DNA of 64,000 nucleotides, taken from Ahaetulla prasina (lineage: Eukaryota > Chordata > Lepidosauria > Squamata > Colubridae). The stretch covers positions 163,506,236 to 163,570,235 of the forward strand of contig NC_080539.1 of the NCBI RefSeq assembly GCF_028640845.1, read 5' to 3'. Every line of letters starts with the position of its first letter. Positions within the stretch are counted from its first letter, which is position 1. Positions 1 to 11,430 of the stretch are shown here, piece by piece. The translations under genes and the position numbers were made by a program. The notes beneath the pieces are model-generated. The model was not told the DNA's origin and made no database searches. It worked only from the letters and a program-made list of their open reading frames with translations.

Positions 1-286
1 TTCTGATTCAGTTTTTAGTACTTGTGACTATTGTTGGATATAAAAGCATTTAGATTACTAGTCTTACTTACACTTGGGGCTTCGTACAAATAACAGGTTG
101 AGTGTTGTTTTTTTCTTTAATCCGTTTCTAAAATATATAATGATAGCATCTTAATTATGAATATTGTTTCTCCGTAAAGCTCCCCCAATGTGATTCAGAT
201 AGTTAATATAAAACAATCTAGCTGAAAAACTGAAAGCTGTGGTCTAAAAGCCCACTAAAACTTCTTCAGTAAATCACTAAATGAAA
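1..286. other. unassigned left flank
   Basis: AT-rich sequence with no readable gene or repeat. It is the single-copy flank to the left of the duplicated segment that starts near 287. Confidence 0.5.
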
Positions 287-687
287 TCAATTTTCAGCTA
301 CATTTAAAACTAGACAAAGATAGAGCTATAAATTACTTCCTTCAGGTTACCACTTGAAAAGGTTATGTCTGTAGTGCCAGCCAATCTGATGGACTGTGAT
401 GGCAGAGCCTGCAAGCAGGGCAGGAAAAGCCTCTCTTAAATTGTGATATTTTTCTAAACCTTGTAATACTTCCATCAGTTCGGGGGGGGGGGGATTTTTT
501 TCACCTTTAGGAACTTGTCTTGAATTCTTTTGCTGACTTCCCTTTACCCACCCAGTCTTAAAAATATTAAACTGCTAGAATTTCTATCTAGGGATCTTGG
601 GTTTTGCATACTATGAGCGAGCTAGCTAGTAATGTTTTCCCCTTTTTGCTTTCATATTATGTTAAAGATAGCTATTGGAAACGAAGG
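287..687 (+). repeat. locus segment A1, duplicated at 4955-5347
   Basis: This block recurs almost base for base at 4955-5347. The only differences I see are homopolymer lengths: a run of 12 G here against 5 in the copy, and 7 T against 6. The next 67 bases (688-754) occur only here; in the copy they are replaced by a LINE piece. Confidence 0.9.
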
Positions 688-754
688 GGCAATTCTGATT
701 CCAATTCAGAGGTCCATAATTAGAATTGCAAATGTAAATTTCCTATTCTTTATA

Positions 755-2325
755 AAATTCATAATTTTGTAAAGAAGATTAAATGTAAAGGATACGCTCA
801 ACCCAGTGGAGAAGATTAAGCTTTAAAATCATTCCTATCAGTTTATTTTCTTCTCGTTTTTGTTGTGGAAAAGACCAAGCATTTTAAAATGCATTTCTCC
901 TTTTCATGGCAAATTTATGCTAAACGGAGAGAAGCAGAAATTTTTCTAAAGCCAATGTAGTTGTAAGCCATTATGAACCTAAATATGATGGAGGTATTTT
1001 TCCAGAAAAACTCTGTGAGTGGCTGTGTGAAATAAATGCAAAAGTGAGTATAGGACTCTTCAGTAAGACCTGAAAAGCATCCAAAAGAGGTACTTTAACC
1101 GGTACACAGAGACAGCCAGGTGCAACTTCTGAAGCAGTTATGTAAGCCTTGCAAAATATGTTGCTTTTACAATTCAAAGAGAGGTACTTTGTATGCACTC
1201 CAACATTTTGCAAATCTTCTCTTCTCAATACTTTCCACAGTCGTACTCTTCAGCATTTCGGAAAGAAAGTACCAATTTAGGGGCTTGGTTTATAGGATTC
1301 TAGAACCTGCAAATTAAAAAGCTTCCAACTAAGATAGTTATTGTTTAAATAAACAGTTGGCAGTCAGGGAGCATATATCTCCCAGATAAATGTAATGTTC
1401 TTTAATCGAGTGAAGATAATCCTAAGGGATTAAATAGAATAGAATATTATCACACTTAAAAAAAAAACACCCTCTGTATTTTCATGTCTTCAGCATTTGT
1501 AGGCTGGGATCCAAAGAACTGTGCAAATAATTTTTCAAAGTTTCCTTGGGCATGTTCTTTTTAAATTTCTATTTGAAACGTGCATGCCCTAATGTTTCAG
1601 AAATTGAAGTGTAGAGTTATGGCATGAACTTCTTGAAAGTGCTTATTTGAAAGCCTTGTTTTGGGAAATTAACACTGCGAAACATTAACCTCAAAGTAAT
1701 CTTTAATTACATTGGAAACACCAGCACTCTGCCTAAGATTCATTGCAGACAATAATGTCTTCTCTAGGTTGCTCTGGTAAAAGCCTTTAATACCATTAAC
1801 TGCTCATCGTTTTTGTGAAGTGCTGTACTTCATTTCAGTCTAAATTAAAATAATAAATCTGATTGTTTCTTAACAAATCAAACCAAGTTCACTTATCTTT
1901 TTTTAAAAATCGTTTTCTGGAAATCTTTATGCCTCTTCATTCCATCTTTTCCTCTTGGGAACAATCAATACATTGTTGGAAGGTGTCGAGTTTAAAGCTT
2001 GTTAATATGTGAAAATCAGGATCATTTATGTGCTCTTGAGATTTTCTTTTTAATAATTCAGAGGCTATAATTTATTTCCAAAAGGAATCAAACAATAAAG
2101 TCTTTATGTAGTGACATGACTACAGAAACTGAGGATGCCTTCAGGATTATAACATCATTTTAAAACATTGTTTTGCAGTTTGGAGGTATCAGGAGGAAGA
2201 TAATTTATTTCTCTTGTTTTAAAAAAGCAAAATTGCCCTGAATTATTTGAGGTGTTCCCCACCTCCTAATCCAATCATAACTTTTTTGGGAAAATAATGT
2301 ACGTATCGGTATTCACCATTTACCA
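755..2325 (+). repeat. locus segment A2/A3, present two to three times in the window
   Basis: Bases 755-2073 recur at 5979-7293, and 1579-2325 recur at 8239-8982. Differences are mostly one-base changes in homopolymers plus a few substitutions (for example cttctc/cctctc near 1216 and tttcgg/ttttgg near 1256). No gene is recognisable; the short frames here are chance. Copy A breaks off at 2325 where LINE sequence begins, while copy C continues into the 8983 flank, so 8983 onward is the native continuation. Confidence 0.9.
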
Positions 2326-2339
2326 ACTTTCTTTAATCT

Positions 2340-4954
2340 CACCCCCGCCTGTCTTTACAAACACGGAGGAGATTCTAACACAGGAGGAGGCAATTCCCAC
2401 GGAGCCATGGATTACTAAAAAAACCAAACGACGGAAACGAAGGAAAAGAGGTAAACGATCTGGGATCTTAAACAGATTAAGAAGTCACATTAAAACTCCT
2501 CTGCCTTCAATTTTCCTAACAAATATACGCTCACTTGCAAATAAGATGGATGAAATACTCCTCTTAAACAAATATTCTGATTTTCGCAATTCAGCAGTCC
2601 TATGCCATCACTCTGCTAAACAAATAATTCCCTCAACACTGTCAGACTATTTACTGAATCTGCACTACTATTAATCGTTTCATAGTTCCCATCACCAATC
2701 TCTTTCCACTTATGACTGTATGACTATAACTTGTTGCTGGCAATCCTTATGATTTATATTGATATATTGATCATCAATTGTGTTGTAAATGTTGTACCTT
2801 GATGAACGTATCTTTTCTTTTATGTACACTGAGAGCATATGCACCAAGACAAATTCCTTGTGTGTCCAATCACACTTGGCCAATAAAATTCTATTCTATT
2901 CTATTCTTCTCTGAAACCTGGTTAAATGAATCAATTGAAAATAGCAGCCTGAACATTCCAGGATTTCAAATTGAACGATCAGACAGGATTCCAGAAACAT
3001 CTGGTAAAAAGAAAGGAGGAGGCTTATGCCTATATATTAATTCAACCTGGTGTCAAGATTTTAACATAATTTACAAATTCTGTGACAACAATTTAGAGAC
3101 TCTAATTATCAACTGCAAACCTTACTATTCGCCTCGTGAATTTTCCTCATTTCTTCTAATTGCTGTTTATGTCCCACCACAAGCCTGTGTAAACAAGGCA
3201 TTACGAACTCTAGCTGACCAAATCATGGAGGCTGAAGCCAAACACCCTGATTCACTGGCCATTGTTTTGGGAGATCTAAACAAGGCAAACTTAAGGAAAG
3301 AACTACCAAAATACTTTCAGCATGTCAATTGTCCCACCAGAGGCAAGAATACTCTAGACCACTGCTACACAACACTAAAAGATGCCTATCGGTCTTTACC
3401 ACGTGCAGCTGTAGGACACTCTGATCATTGCATGATTCACCTTGTACCTGCTTACAGGCAAAGACTTAAAGCCATAAAACCAATAATTAAATCAGTGAAA
3501 ACCTGGACGGAGGAATCAGAATTAAAGCTACAGGCATGTTTTGACTGCACTGATTGGAATATTTTAAAGATACCTCTGCAGACCTGGATGAACTCACAGA
3601 TACTGTAACATCATATGTCAGCTTCTGTGAAGACCTATGTGTACCTACAAGGAACTTGCGAATACACAGTAACAACAAACCTTGGTTTACACCTAAACTT
3701 AAGCAGCTACGACATTCCAAAGAGGAAGCCTACAGAAAAGGTGATAAAATGCTGTACAATCAGGCCAGAAATGCACTAACAAGGGAGATAAGAGCAGCAA
3801 AAAGAAGCTACTCTGAAAAGCTAAAGAATCAATTTTCAGCAAATGAACCAGCAAACATGTGGAAAACTCTTAAAAATATCACCGCCTATGGCAAACCTCC
3901 TTCCCAGGCTGAAGGTAATCAACAACTGGCAGATGACCTGAATGAGTTTTACTGCAGGTTTGAAAGGAAACTACAGCCACCTATCTCCACAACCCCATCT
4001 CAGACACACCAACAACAGCCAAGCCTCCTACAACTGACCCCATTTCATTGGGTTCACAACCCCTAGTGATCACAGAAAAGGAAGTGCAGGACCTATTTCA
4101 CAGACAAAAGCCAGGAAAAGCTCCAGGCCCAGACAAGATAACTCCTTCTTGCTTAAAAGTCTGTGCTGACCAATTGGCCCCCATCTTCACCCATATTTTC
4201 AATAAATCACTAGAGATGTGCTATGTTCCTTCTTGCTTCAAACGCTCTACCATCATCCCAGTGCCGAAGAAGCCCACCATCAAGGATCTGAATGACTACA
4301 GACCAGTTGCTCTAACATCTGTAGTCATGAAAACCTTTGAAAGGCTAGTGCTTTCCTACCTGAAAACCATCACGGATCCGCTGTTAGACCCCTTGCAATT
4401 TGCAGGCAAATAGATCAACAGATGATGCTGTTAATATGGCTCTGCACTACATCCTACAACATCTTGAGTCTCCAAAGACTTGTAGACTTTAGTTCAGCAT
4501 TCAATACCATCATTCCAGACACTCTTCTAACTAAGCTAAACCAGCTACAGGTACCGGAACAGACTTGTTAGTGGGTCACAAGCTTCCTAACAAACAGGAA
4601 GCAGCAGGTGAAGCTAAGCAAGATCACATCAAATACCTGTACAATTAGCACAGGGGCCCCCCAGGGCTGTGTGCTCTCCCCACTTCTCTCTGTATACCAA
4701 TGACTGCATCTCCAAAGATCCATCTGTTAAGCTACTGAAGTTCGCAGATGACACAACAGTGATTGGTCTCATTTGAGACAATGACGAATCCGCATATAGA
4801 CGAGAGGTCGAACGACTAGCCTTGTGGTGCAACCAAAACAATCTGGAACTGAACACACTCAAAACCGTAGAAATGGTGGTAGACTTTAGGAGAAACCCTT
4901 GCATACTTCCACCTCTCACAATACTAGACAACACAGTATCAACAGTAGAAACCT
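2340..4954 (+). pseudogene. LINE ORF2 relic: APE endonuclease plus reverse transcriptase
   Basis: In the living family this protein nicks target DNA and copies the element RNA at the nick. Visible in order: a lysine/arginine-rich N-terminal stretch (about 2415-2460), the endonuclease motif FSETWL (about 2907-2925), GDLN (about 3270), GHSDH (about 3415-3430), then RT blocks with GKAPGPDKI, NDYRPVALTS, GAPQGCVLSPL and the catalytic FADD at 4741-4752. The frame is broken repeatedly: by a 301-bp insertion at 2606, by shifts near 3560 and 4050, by a stop after 4410, by a deletion near 4478 and by an in-frame stop just after FADD. It is inactive. The first codons of the open frame at 2297 come from the flanking locus, not the LINE. 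Confidence 0.85.
2606..2906 (+). mobile_element. 5'-truncated 3' UTR of the same LINE family, nested in ORF2
   Basis: The coding sequence runs to a Cys codon at 2603-2605 and resumes with the Phe codon of FSETWL at 2907. The 301 bases between match the reverse complement of the 3' UTR of the minus-strand copy at 28001-28310. They end in a polyadenylation-like AATAAA and three ATTCT units. 301 is not a multiple of three, so the insertion also shifts the frame. No clear target duplication is visible. Confidence 0.8.
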
Positions 4955-5347
4955 TCAATTTTCAGCTACATTTAAAACTAGACAAAGATAGAGCTATAAA
5001 TTACTTCCTTCAGGTTACCACTTGAAAAGGTTATGTCTGTAGTGCCAGCCAATCTGATGGACTGTGATGGCAGAGCCTGCAAGCAGGGCAGGAAAAGCCT
5101 CTCTTAAATTGTGATATTTTTCTAAACCTTGTAATACTTCCATCAGTTCGGGGGATTTTTTCACCTTTAGGAACTTGTCTTGAATTCTTTTGCTGACTTC
5201 CCTTTACCCACCCAGTCTTAAAAATATTAAACTGCTAGAATTTCTATCTAGGGATCTTGGGTTTTGCATACTATGAGCGAGCTAGCTAGTAATGTTTTCC
5301 CCTTTTTGCTTTCATATTATGTTAAAGATAGCTATTGGAAACGAAGG
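4955..5347 (+). repeat. copy B of locus segment A1
   Basis: Second copy of 287-687. At its left edge the LINE word ending in tcaa joins locus sequence starting with tcaa (4 shared bases). At its right edge locus and LINE share ggaaacgaagg (11 bases). Confidence 0.9.
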
Positions 5348-5984
5348 AAAAGAGGTAAACGATCTGGGATCTTAAACAGATTAAGAAGTCACATTAAAAC
5401 TCCTCTGCCTTCAATTTTCCTAACAAATATACGCTCACTTGCAAATAAGATGGATGAAATACTCCTCTTAAACAAATATTCTGATTTTCGCAATTCAGCA
5501 GTCCTATGCCATCACTCTGCTAAACAAATAATTCCCTCAACACTGTCAGACTATTTACTGAATCTGCACTACTATTAATCGTTTCATAGTTCCCATCACC
5601 AATCTCTTTCCACTTATGACTGTATGACTATAACTTGTTGCTGGCAATCCTTATGATTTATATTGATATATTGATCATCAATTGTGTTGTAAATGTTGTA
5701 CCTTGATGAACGTATCTTTTCTTTTATGTACACTGAGAGCATATGCACCAAGACAAATTCCTTGTGTGTCCAATCACACTTGGCCAATAAAATTCTATTC
5801 TATTCTATTCTTCTCTGAAACCTGGTTAAATGAATCAATTGAAAATAGCAGCCTGAACATTCCAGGATTTCAAATTGAACGATCAGACAGGATTCCAGAA
5901 ACATCTGGTAAAAAGAAAGGAGGAGGCTTATGCCTATATATTAATTCAACCTGGTGTCAAGATTTTAACATAATTTACAAATTC
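5337..5984 (+). mobile_element. second piece of the same LINE, including the nested 3' UTR
   Basis: It matches 2435-3084 of the first LINE with no difference that I noticed, and includes the same 301-bp internal insertion. It replaces the 67 locus bases found at 688-754 in copy A. Its right edge joins the locus at a shared aaattc. It cannot encode a working protein. Confidence 0.88.
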
Positions 5985-7293
5985 ATAATTTTGTAAAGAA
6001 GATTAAATGTAAAGGATACGCTCAACCCAGTGGAGAAGATTAAGCTTTAAAATCATTCCTATCAGTTTATTTTCTTCTCGTTTTGTTGTGGAAAAGACCA
6101 AGCATTTTAAATGCATTTCTCCTTTTCATGGCAAATTTATGCTAAACGAGAGAAGCAGAAATTTTCTAAAGCCAATGTAGTTGTAAGCCATTATGAACCT
6201 AAATATGATGGAGGTATTTTCCAGAAAAACTCTGTGAGTGGCTGTGTGAAATAAATGCAAAAGTGAGTATAGGACTCTTCAGTAAGACCTGAAAAGCATC
6301 CAAAAGAGGTACTTTAACCGGTACACAGAGACAGCCAGGTGCAACTTCTGAAGCAGTTATGTAAGCCTTGCAAAATATGTTGCTTTTACAATTCAAAGAG
6401 AGGTACTTTGTATGCACTCCAACATTTTGCAAATCCTCTCTTCTCAATACTTTCCACAGTCGTACTCTTCAGCATTTTGGAAAGAAAGTACCAATTTAGG
6501 GGCTTGGTTTATAGGATTCTAGAACCTGCAAATTAAAAAGCTTCCAACTAAGATAGTTATTGTTTAAATAAACAGTTGGCAGTCAGGGAGCATATATCTC
6601 CCAGATAAATGTAATGTTCTTTAATCGAGTGAAGATAATCCTAAGGGATTAAATAGAATAGAATATTATCACACTTAAAAAAAAAACACCCTCTGTATTT
6701 TCATGTCTTCAGCATTTGTAGGCTGGGATCCAAAGAACTGTGCAAATAATTTTTCAAAGTTTCCTTGGGCATGTTCTTTTTAAATTTCTATTTGAAACGT
6801 GCATGCCCTAATGTTTCAGAAATTGAAGTGTAGAGTTATGGCATGAACTTCTTGAAAGTGCTTATTTGAAAGCCTTGTTTTGGGAAATTAACACTGCGAA
6901 ACATTAACCTCAAAGTAATCTTTAATTACATTGGAAACACCAGCACTCTGCCTAAGATTCATTGCAGACAATAATGTCTTCTCTAGGTTGCTCTGGTAAA
7001 AGCCTTTAATACCATTAACTGCTCATCGTTTTTGTGAAGTGCTGTACTTCATTTCAGTCTAAATTAAAATAATAAATCTGATTGTTTCTTAACAAATCAA
7101 ACCAAGTTCACTTATCTTTTTTTTTAAATCGTTTTCTGGAAATCTTTATGCCTCTTCATTCCATCTTTTCCTCTTGGGAACAATCAATACATTGTTGGAA
7201 GGTGTCGAGTTTAAAGCTTGTTAATATGTGAAAATCAGGATCATTTATGTGCTCTTGAGATTTTCTTTTTAATAATTCAGAGGCTATAATTTT
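5979..7293 (+). repeat. copy B of locus segment A2
   Basis: Matches 755-2073 apart from homopolymer-length changes and a few substitutions. It stops at the word gctataattt, where the 23-bp tandem array begins instead of the native continuation. Confidence 0.9.
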
Positions 7294-7414
7294 GGCTATC
7301 AGTGTCATATAATTTTGGCTATCAGTGTCATATAATTTTGGCTATCAGTGTCATATAATTTTGGCTATCAGTGTCATATAATTTTGGCTATCAGTGTCAT
7401 ATAATTTTGGCTAT
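7286..7414 (+). repeat. 23-bp minisatellite, five full units plus 14 bases
   Basis: Five perfect 23-base units fill 7286-7400, followed by a 14-base partial unit. The unit begins with ataattt, the last word of the locus copy, so the array starts exactly at the break. There are no spacers between units. Confidence 0.95.
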
Positions 7415-7833
7415 GATATATAGTTATTGTTGATCCTTTTTCATTAAGAGTTTACTATATATCCCTTTGGGAGGCTGTGTCTAGCTGATTTTCCATTGAT
7501 TAAAAAGTCCAACAAAAATTAAGAAATCAGCCCATTTTAATATTCCCCTCAATTTCTTCTAGAGGACTTGAGAGGCAGGTGGAATGGACAGATCATAGTT
7601 CTTGACTCACAGTCAGAAACTAATGAGAAGTCTTCCCCTTTTAAAGTTTCTCACTTCGTTTGGGTGTCTATAGACTCTTCTTTATGATATACTAGGTTTC
7701 ATAAATATAATCTTACCTCTTTTAGCTTGTCTATAAAAACAACCACTTGGATGTCTTGTCTTGGTCCAACATTTTGTTTCTCACAAGGGCCAAAAGATAC
7801 CTTTATGAGTTTGATAAACAGAAAGTAGAGAGT
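7415..7833. other. unassigned
   Basis: AT-rich sequence with no recognisable gene or repeat. It is absent from copies A and C, so it came in with the rearrangement or from another locus. Confidence 0.4.
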
Positions 7834-8007
7834 TACAGGTAGTCCTTGACAACCGTTTAGTGACCATTCGTAGTTAAAATGATAATGAAAAAAGAGACTT
7901 AAAACCAGTCCTTGCACTTATGCGTATTGCAGCATCCCCAAGATCACGAGAATCACTTTGCTTAGCAATGGAAATTCTGATCCCAATTTTGCTATAAATC
8001 TTACCTA
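7834..8007 (-). mobile_element. CAGGTAGTCC inverted-repeat element, internally deleted
   Basis: Starts with tacaggtagtcc and ends in a decayed form of the complementary end. Much of the roughly 400-bp interior seen in full copies (for example 14605-15002) is missing. Confidence 0.65.
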
Positions 8008-8079
8008 TTTTTGTTCCCATGAATGATGGTCAGCATTATCTTTTCTAACAGTGTTCAGCTGGATAGGTAGGGTAATATC

Positions 8080-8181
8080 ATAGAACATAGACTAAATATA
8101 ATAGAACATAGATTAATAGAGTTGAGAAGGACCTTGGAGGTCTTCTAGTTCAACCCCCTGCTTGAGCAGGAGACCCTATAC
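8080..8181 (-). mobile_element. CR1 3' end fragment
   Basis: Contains the CR1 end in reverse: repeats of the catagaa type, then gttgagaaggaccttggagg and the tctagttcaacc block. Only about 100 bases remain. Confidence 0.75.
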
Positions 8182-8243
8182 CAGAGATGGCTAACCTTTG
8201 CGTTGCGTGCCAAAAGTGGGGAGCACGGGAGGGTCGTGCGTGC
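8182..8243 (+). mobile_element. hAT-like 5' end fragment
   Basis: Begins cagagatggctaacc, like a hAT terminal sequence, and ends at gtgcatgccc, a word also present in the locus at 1580. Copy C starts at that shared word. Confidence 0.45.
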
Positions 8244-8982
8244 ATGCCCTAATGTTTCAGAAATTGAAGTGTAGAGTTATGGCATGAACTTCTTGAAAGT
8301 GCTTATTTGAAAGCCTTGTTTTGGGAAATTAACACTAAACATTAACCTCAAAGTAATCTTTAATTACATTGGAAACACCAGCACTCTGCCTAAGATTCAT
8401 TGCAGACAATAATGTCTTCTCTAGGTTGCTCTGGTAAAAGCCTTTAATACCATTAACTGCTCATCGTTTTTGTGAAGTGCTGTACTTCATTTCAGTCTAA
8501 ATTAAAATAATAAATCTGATTGTTTCTTAACAAATCAAACCAAGTTCACTTATCTTTTTTTTTAAATCGTTTTCTGGAAATCTTTATGCCTCTTCATTCC
8601 ATCTTTTCCTCTTGGGAACAATCAATACATTGTTGGAAGGTGTCGAGTTTAAAGCTTGTTAATATGTGAAAATCAGGATCATTTATGTGCTCTTGAGATT
8701 TTCTTTTTAATAATTCAGAGGCTATAATTTATTTCCAAAAGGAATCAAACAATAAAGTCTTTATGTAGTGACATGACTACAGAAACTGAGGATGCCTTCA
8801 GGATTATAACATCATTTTAAAACATTGTTTTGCAGTTTGGAGGTATCAGGAGGAAGATAATTTATTTCTCTTGTTTTAAAAAAGCAAAATTGCCCTGAAT
8901 TATTTGAGGTGTTCCCCACCTCCTAATCCAATCATAACTTTTTTGGGAAAATAATGTACGTATTGGTATTCACCATTTACCA
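8239..8982 (+). repeat. copy C of locus segment (1579-2325)
   Basis: Third copy of the right part of segment A. It has one small deletion relative to A near 8335 (three bases at aacactgcgaaac). It continues past the A breakpoint without interruption into 8983, so this is the native right boundary. Confidence 0.9.
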
Positions 8983-10084
8983 GCTTCCATGTATTTCTTG
9001 CAATGGGTGATGTCAACAGCATTCAGTATTCCAAAATTATACATCTGTGTAATGACATAATCAGTGTTCTTTTATTCATCTGGAATATTTATGTATTTAT
9101 TTGATTTTTATCCCAAGGTAGCAAGCATACCTAATATTCCTTCCTTCTGATATTTTCCCCAAACAACTCTGTAAGGTGGGTTGGACTGAGAGAGCAATGG
9201 ACCCAAGATGGCTTCCATACTTCGTCTTTTTTTTTTTTTACAATTGTGTAACACAGCTATTTTTTGTGAACTTTCTATTATAAATTGTTGCCTGGATGGT
9301 TGTGTTTAGTTGGTTTATTTATGGGATTTCTAAGGAAGGGTGTGGCCCTTTCTAGTATGCATTACAGGATATTTTGTACATTTATGTTATTTTTTAGTGC
9401 TGACATTTTTGAAGTGCTGATATTTTGCCCACTTTAGGAAGCTCTCCTTATTTATATTGCAATTATCCACCTTGGCAGTATTAGTTACTCTAGAAGAATG
9501 CAGTTTCCAATACAGTTGTCTGAATTGGAACAAATATTAAAATTTGTCCTCCTGTAGTAATGATTATAAAAACTCCTTGAACCTTAATCTCAGGTTAGGT
9601 TTTGTTTAGAACTTTGGGCATTTTGACTTAATAAAGGTTCTGTCTCTTGAAACATGCATTTATGTACAGTGTTTGTGCTGCAAAGTATCCTCAGAGGAAC
9701 AATATACATACCCTTGAACAAGCTAAATTGAATTTTCTTAATCTCATTTCCTGGTGTGCTTAAATTATTGTTACCAATAATACAATCTGCTTATTCTTCT
9801 GAGAGAGAAATACAAATAATGTTGTGTGAGAAGGTAGTTCATATAGTAAACAAAAAGAAAAAAAATAGAAAAGAAAAAATGTTCCTGTTCACAGACGAGA
9901 GAGAATTTGCCCTGCACTTACCAAGTATTAGTTAAGGAGAGATGAGATTTTTTTGATAGACATTTGGAGGCAAGTGGGAGTTTAAAAGAGAACTGAAGTC
10001 AGAATGGTTAAATATAAATTGTTAGCCCAACTCTAGGAAGTAATGGAAAAATACAAAAGCCTTCCTAATATAGTACATAATCAA
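8983..10084. other. unassigned, with one SINE/LINE-like tail
   Basis: Mostly unrecognised AT-rich sequence. About 9085-9215 resembles a decayed reptile SINE or LINE tail (tatttatttgatttttatcc, then aggtgggttggactgagagag). A 13-base T run is at about 9228. No gene seen. Confidence 0.4.
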
Positions 10085-10415
10085 ACATCAAATATAAACA
10101 ATTTGAGAGCCCAAAAGTGAGCCTGTTTTTGGCAAAAGCGGGCCGTGCGGAGCATTGCAAGTGCTTCTAGGGGCCGGAGAGGGTGAAAACGCGACACGCA
10201 GAGGGTTCGGGAGGCCGAAAACAGAGCTGTTTTTGGTGAAAAAAGACTGTGTGGAGCACTGCAGAGTGCTTCTGGGGGCTGGGGAGGGCGAAAATGCAAT
10301 ATGCAGAGGGTTAGGGAGCTCAAAAACAGACCCATATTTGGTCTATAAGATGCATCGAAATTTTCACCCACTTTTTTGGGGGGGAAATGCGTCTTACATG
10401 CTGAAAAATACGGTA
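10085..10415 (+). mobile_element. ATTTTTCG-ended DNA element with a tandem interior
   Basis: The right end (about 10355-10415) matches the ends at 30989 and 51826: the block ttcacccacttttttggggg, then a decayed gcgtcttac and gctgaaaaatacggta. The interior is two diverged copies of a unit of about 115 bases (about 10105-10330), each with agcactgca, gtgcttct and gaggg words. The left terminal repeat is not visible. The frames on both strands here are repeat translations. Confidence 0.55.
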
Positions 10416-11430
10416 ATTTAGAAGCTGCTCTCCTGAAGATAGCAAGCTCTTGTTGAGCTACTGTGACAAGCAGAAAGCTTCTCATCCTGGGGAATCCCCT
10501 AAAGCTATCATTCAGTCAAGCCTGAGAAACATACTAATGAAAAAAATGTTGTTAAAAAGGAAGATAGTAAAAATGCTTGGCTACAAAGATATGTATAAGA
10601 TACAGAACAAAATATTAAGTTGACAAATTTACCATGCAACTAATAGTATTTTTAATTGGTAGGAATTTATAGATTAATCTTTACCTTTAAACCTATTAGG
10701 TACTTCCTTCCTCTGTTTTTCCTTCTCTTGCTATCCTTGTTATTCTGTAATAGAAAAAATCAAGTAAGCAATGGAGATACATTCAGGCATCCTTTTTCCA
10801 ACAGAATGCTCCCTCATATTGGATCAGTCCCCATAATAATCAGTTCAAACACATCTAGAAAGTACAATTCTAGATTAAGGGATCTCAACCTACAAGCCAT
10901 TTGCAACCTAAAGAAAATCAGGTAAAGGAACAGCTTGGAAATGTCAGCATAAACCGACTTCAAAGCCAGCTTTGTTATAAAAATACTTACTAGCTTAAGC
11001 TCTAGAATCTTGCCTCAGAGTATACTATTTAAAAGCTTTGACTCAAATGTTTCTGAAATAATGTATGAAAGATTTAAGAGAACCATTGGGAAGAGACTTG
11101 AAACCACGTAGCTTCATTATGAGAAACCGTACCCTAGCCCTATTTCAGTAAATGGCTTCATTTAAGATGAATATACAATGGAATTAAATCTTACTTTTGC
11201 AACAAAATAAAACTTATTTAGCTAAGAAAATAGCTATGGAACTGGTGCAATATTTTTACAGAAACACACACATGCTTCCATATATATATGTATGCACACA
11301 CATACAAACACATGCACAGGAACACATCATTTTTATATATGCATAGGTTGATTTTCTATAGCTGATAGATATGAAAAAAGAGTATTACATATCTTTTTCG
11401 TAAGATAATATTTATAGCTGCAAGACAAAC
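10416..11430. other. unassigned
   Basis: No recognisable gene. A short frame at 10656-10925 has a hydrophobic start but no family resemblance. A CA/TA-rich patch lies at about 11265-11340. Confidence 0.4.

Larger units (their letters stand above)
2326..4954 (+). mobile_element. L2/CR1-group non-LTR retrotransposon, broken at both ends
   Basis: The body encodes an APE-type endonuclease followed by a reverse transcriptase, the order used by CR1/L2/Jockey-group LINEs. The 5' UTR is absent. The 3' side stops inside the RT C-terminal region, without the (AATAG)n tail carried by the related copy at 28001. Loss of the 3' end is not what ordinary target-primed insertion leaves, and both edges are junctions with the duplicated locus. 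The clade within the CR1/L2 group is not resolved by eye. Confidence 0.85.

Noticed and set aside
971..1317. Opposed short frames repeated at 6199-6536
   Set aside because: Their repetition reflects the segmental duplication; no family, and homopolymer changes between the copies alter the minus-strand frame end.
7286..7414. Possible CRISPR-like array
   Set aside because: Units are directly adjacent with no spacers, in a vertebrate genome; it is a minisatellite.
10081..10485. 134-residue minus-strand frame with repeated segments
   Set aside because: The repeats are the 115-bp tandem units of a DNA element.
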